Source: Alphaproteobacteria bacterium (lineage in GTDB: Bacteria; Pseudomonadota; Alphaproteobacteria; Rs-D84). From it: a stretch of DNA of 37,651 nt. The stretch spans positions 1-37,651 of the forward strand of contig JAFSDI010000035.1 of the NCBI GenBank assembly GCA_017436325.1. Direction: 5' to 3'. Of this stretch, positions 37,598 through 37,651 are shown one piece after another (positions within the stretch are counted from its first letter, which is position 1; the number at the start of each line of letters is the position of its first letter). The notes beneath the pieces are model-generated. The model was not told the origin of the DNA and ran no database searches. It saw nothing but the letters and a program-made list of their open reading frames with translations. The position numbers and the translations under genes are program-made.

Positions 37598-37651
37598 TTA
37601 ATCATCATCACCAAGCACTGGGCTTGTTGTATTTGTGTCATCGGAATCATA
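37598..37651 (-). CDS. C-terminal end of an unknown gene (runs off window)
   Basis: The reverse strand reads an acidic tail YDSDDTNTTSPVLGDDD and a TAA at 37600-37598. The composition is typical of an exposed acidic C-terminus. Only 17 codons are inside the window, so identity cannot be given. Confidence 0.4.
   Translation of the reverse strand, partial: YDSDDTNTTSPVLGDDD

Overview
The window is a low-GC bacterial chromosome segment that most resembles an uncultured, probably host-associated alphaproteobacterium. This rests on the type of DnaB (with the long insertion before the C-terminal RHG motif), the alphaproteobacterial style of the small HTH regulators, and E. coli-like promoters (TTGACA, 16-18 bp, TATAAT). 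The assignment is inference and no species is claimed. A Firmicutes-type DNA polymerase pair hints at gene exchange in a gut-like community.

Region 1-4306 holds a truncated HTH regulator, an unknown 394-aa protein, a dead Nudix gene joined to a CYTH-domain gene, and a GC-rich Y-family polymerase/YolD pair that looks imported. Region 4372-12187 is an accessory, defence-like block. It contains a zinc-ribbon nuclease with a NUMOD1-like tail, an SF1 helicase-nuclease, a radical SAM enzyme, an HNH_5-type protein and a small unknown gene. Three copies of a 48-bp repeat frame the radical SAM and HNH genes, each of which follows a near-leaderless promoter. Region 12188-21157 carries tRNA-Thr, an internally duplicated unknown protein, a U32 peptidase (TrhP-like), a solenoid-repeat protein, a Ca2+-type P-ATPase, a free-standing structured ncRNA, two small transcription regulators and birA.

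Region 21183-34807 is a compact podovirus-like (T7-style) virion cluster: lysin, holin-like protein, scaffold, histone H1-like repeat protein, capsid, tail tubular proteins A and B, fibre, terminase, portal and a second fibre. No integrase, phage polymerase or excision gene is visible. The terminase large subunit gene is split between its ATPase and nuclease domains by a 3.35-kb block of three opposite-strand genes: the apparently chromosomal replicative helicase dnaB, a double-HTH repressor-like gene and an unknown gene. Both terminase halves stay open and keep their catalytic residues. The cluster is therefore either a decaying prophage or a domesticated particle system such as a gene-transfer-agent candidate with a two-piece terminase. 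This is the most interesting feature of the window.

Region 34863-37651 returns to host genes: acetate kinase, a second solenoid-repeat protein, tRNA-Met, and the acidic C-terminus of a gene that continues past the window.
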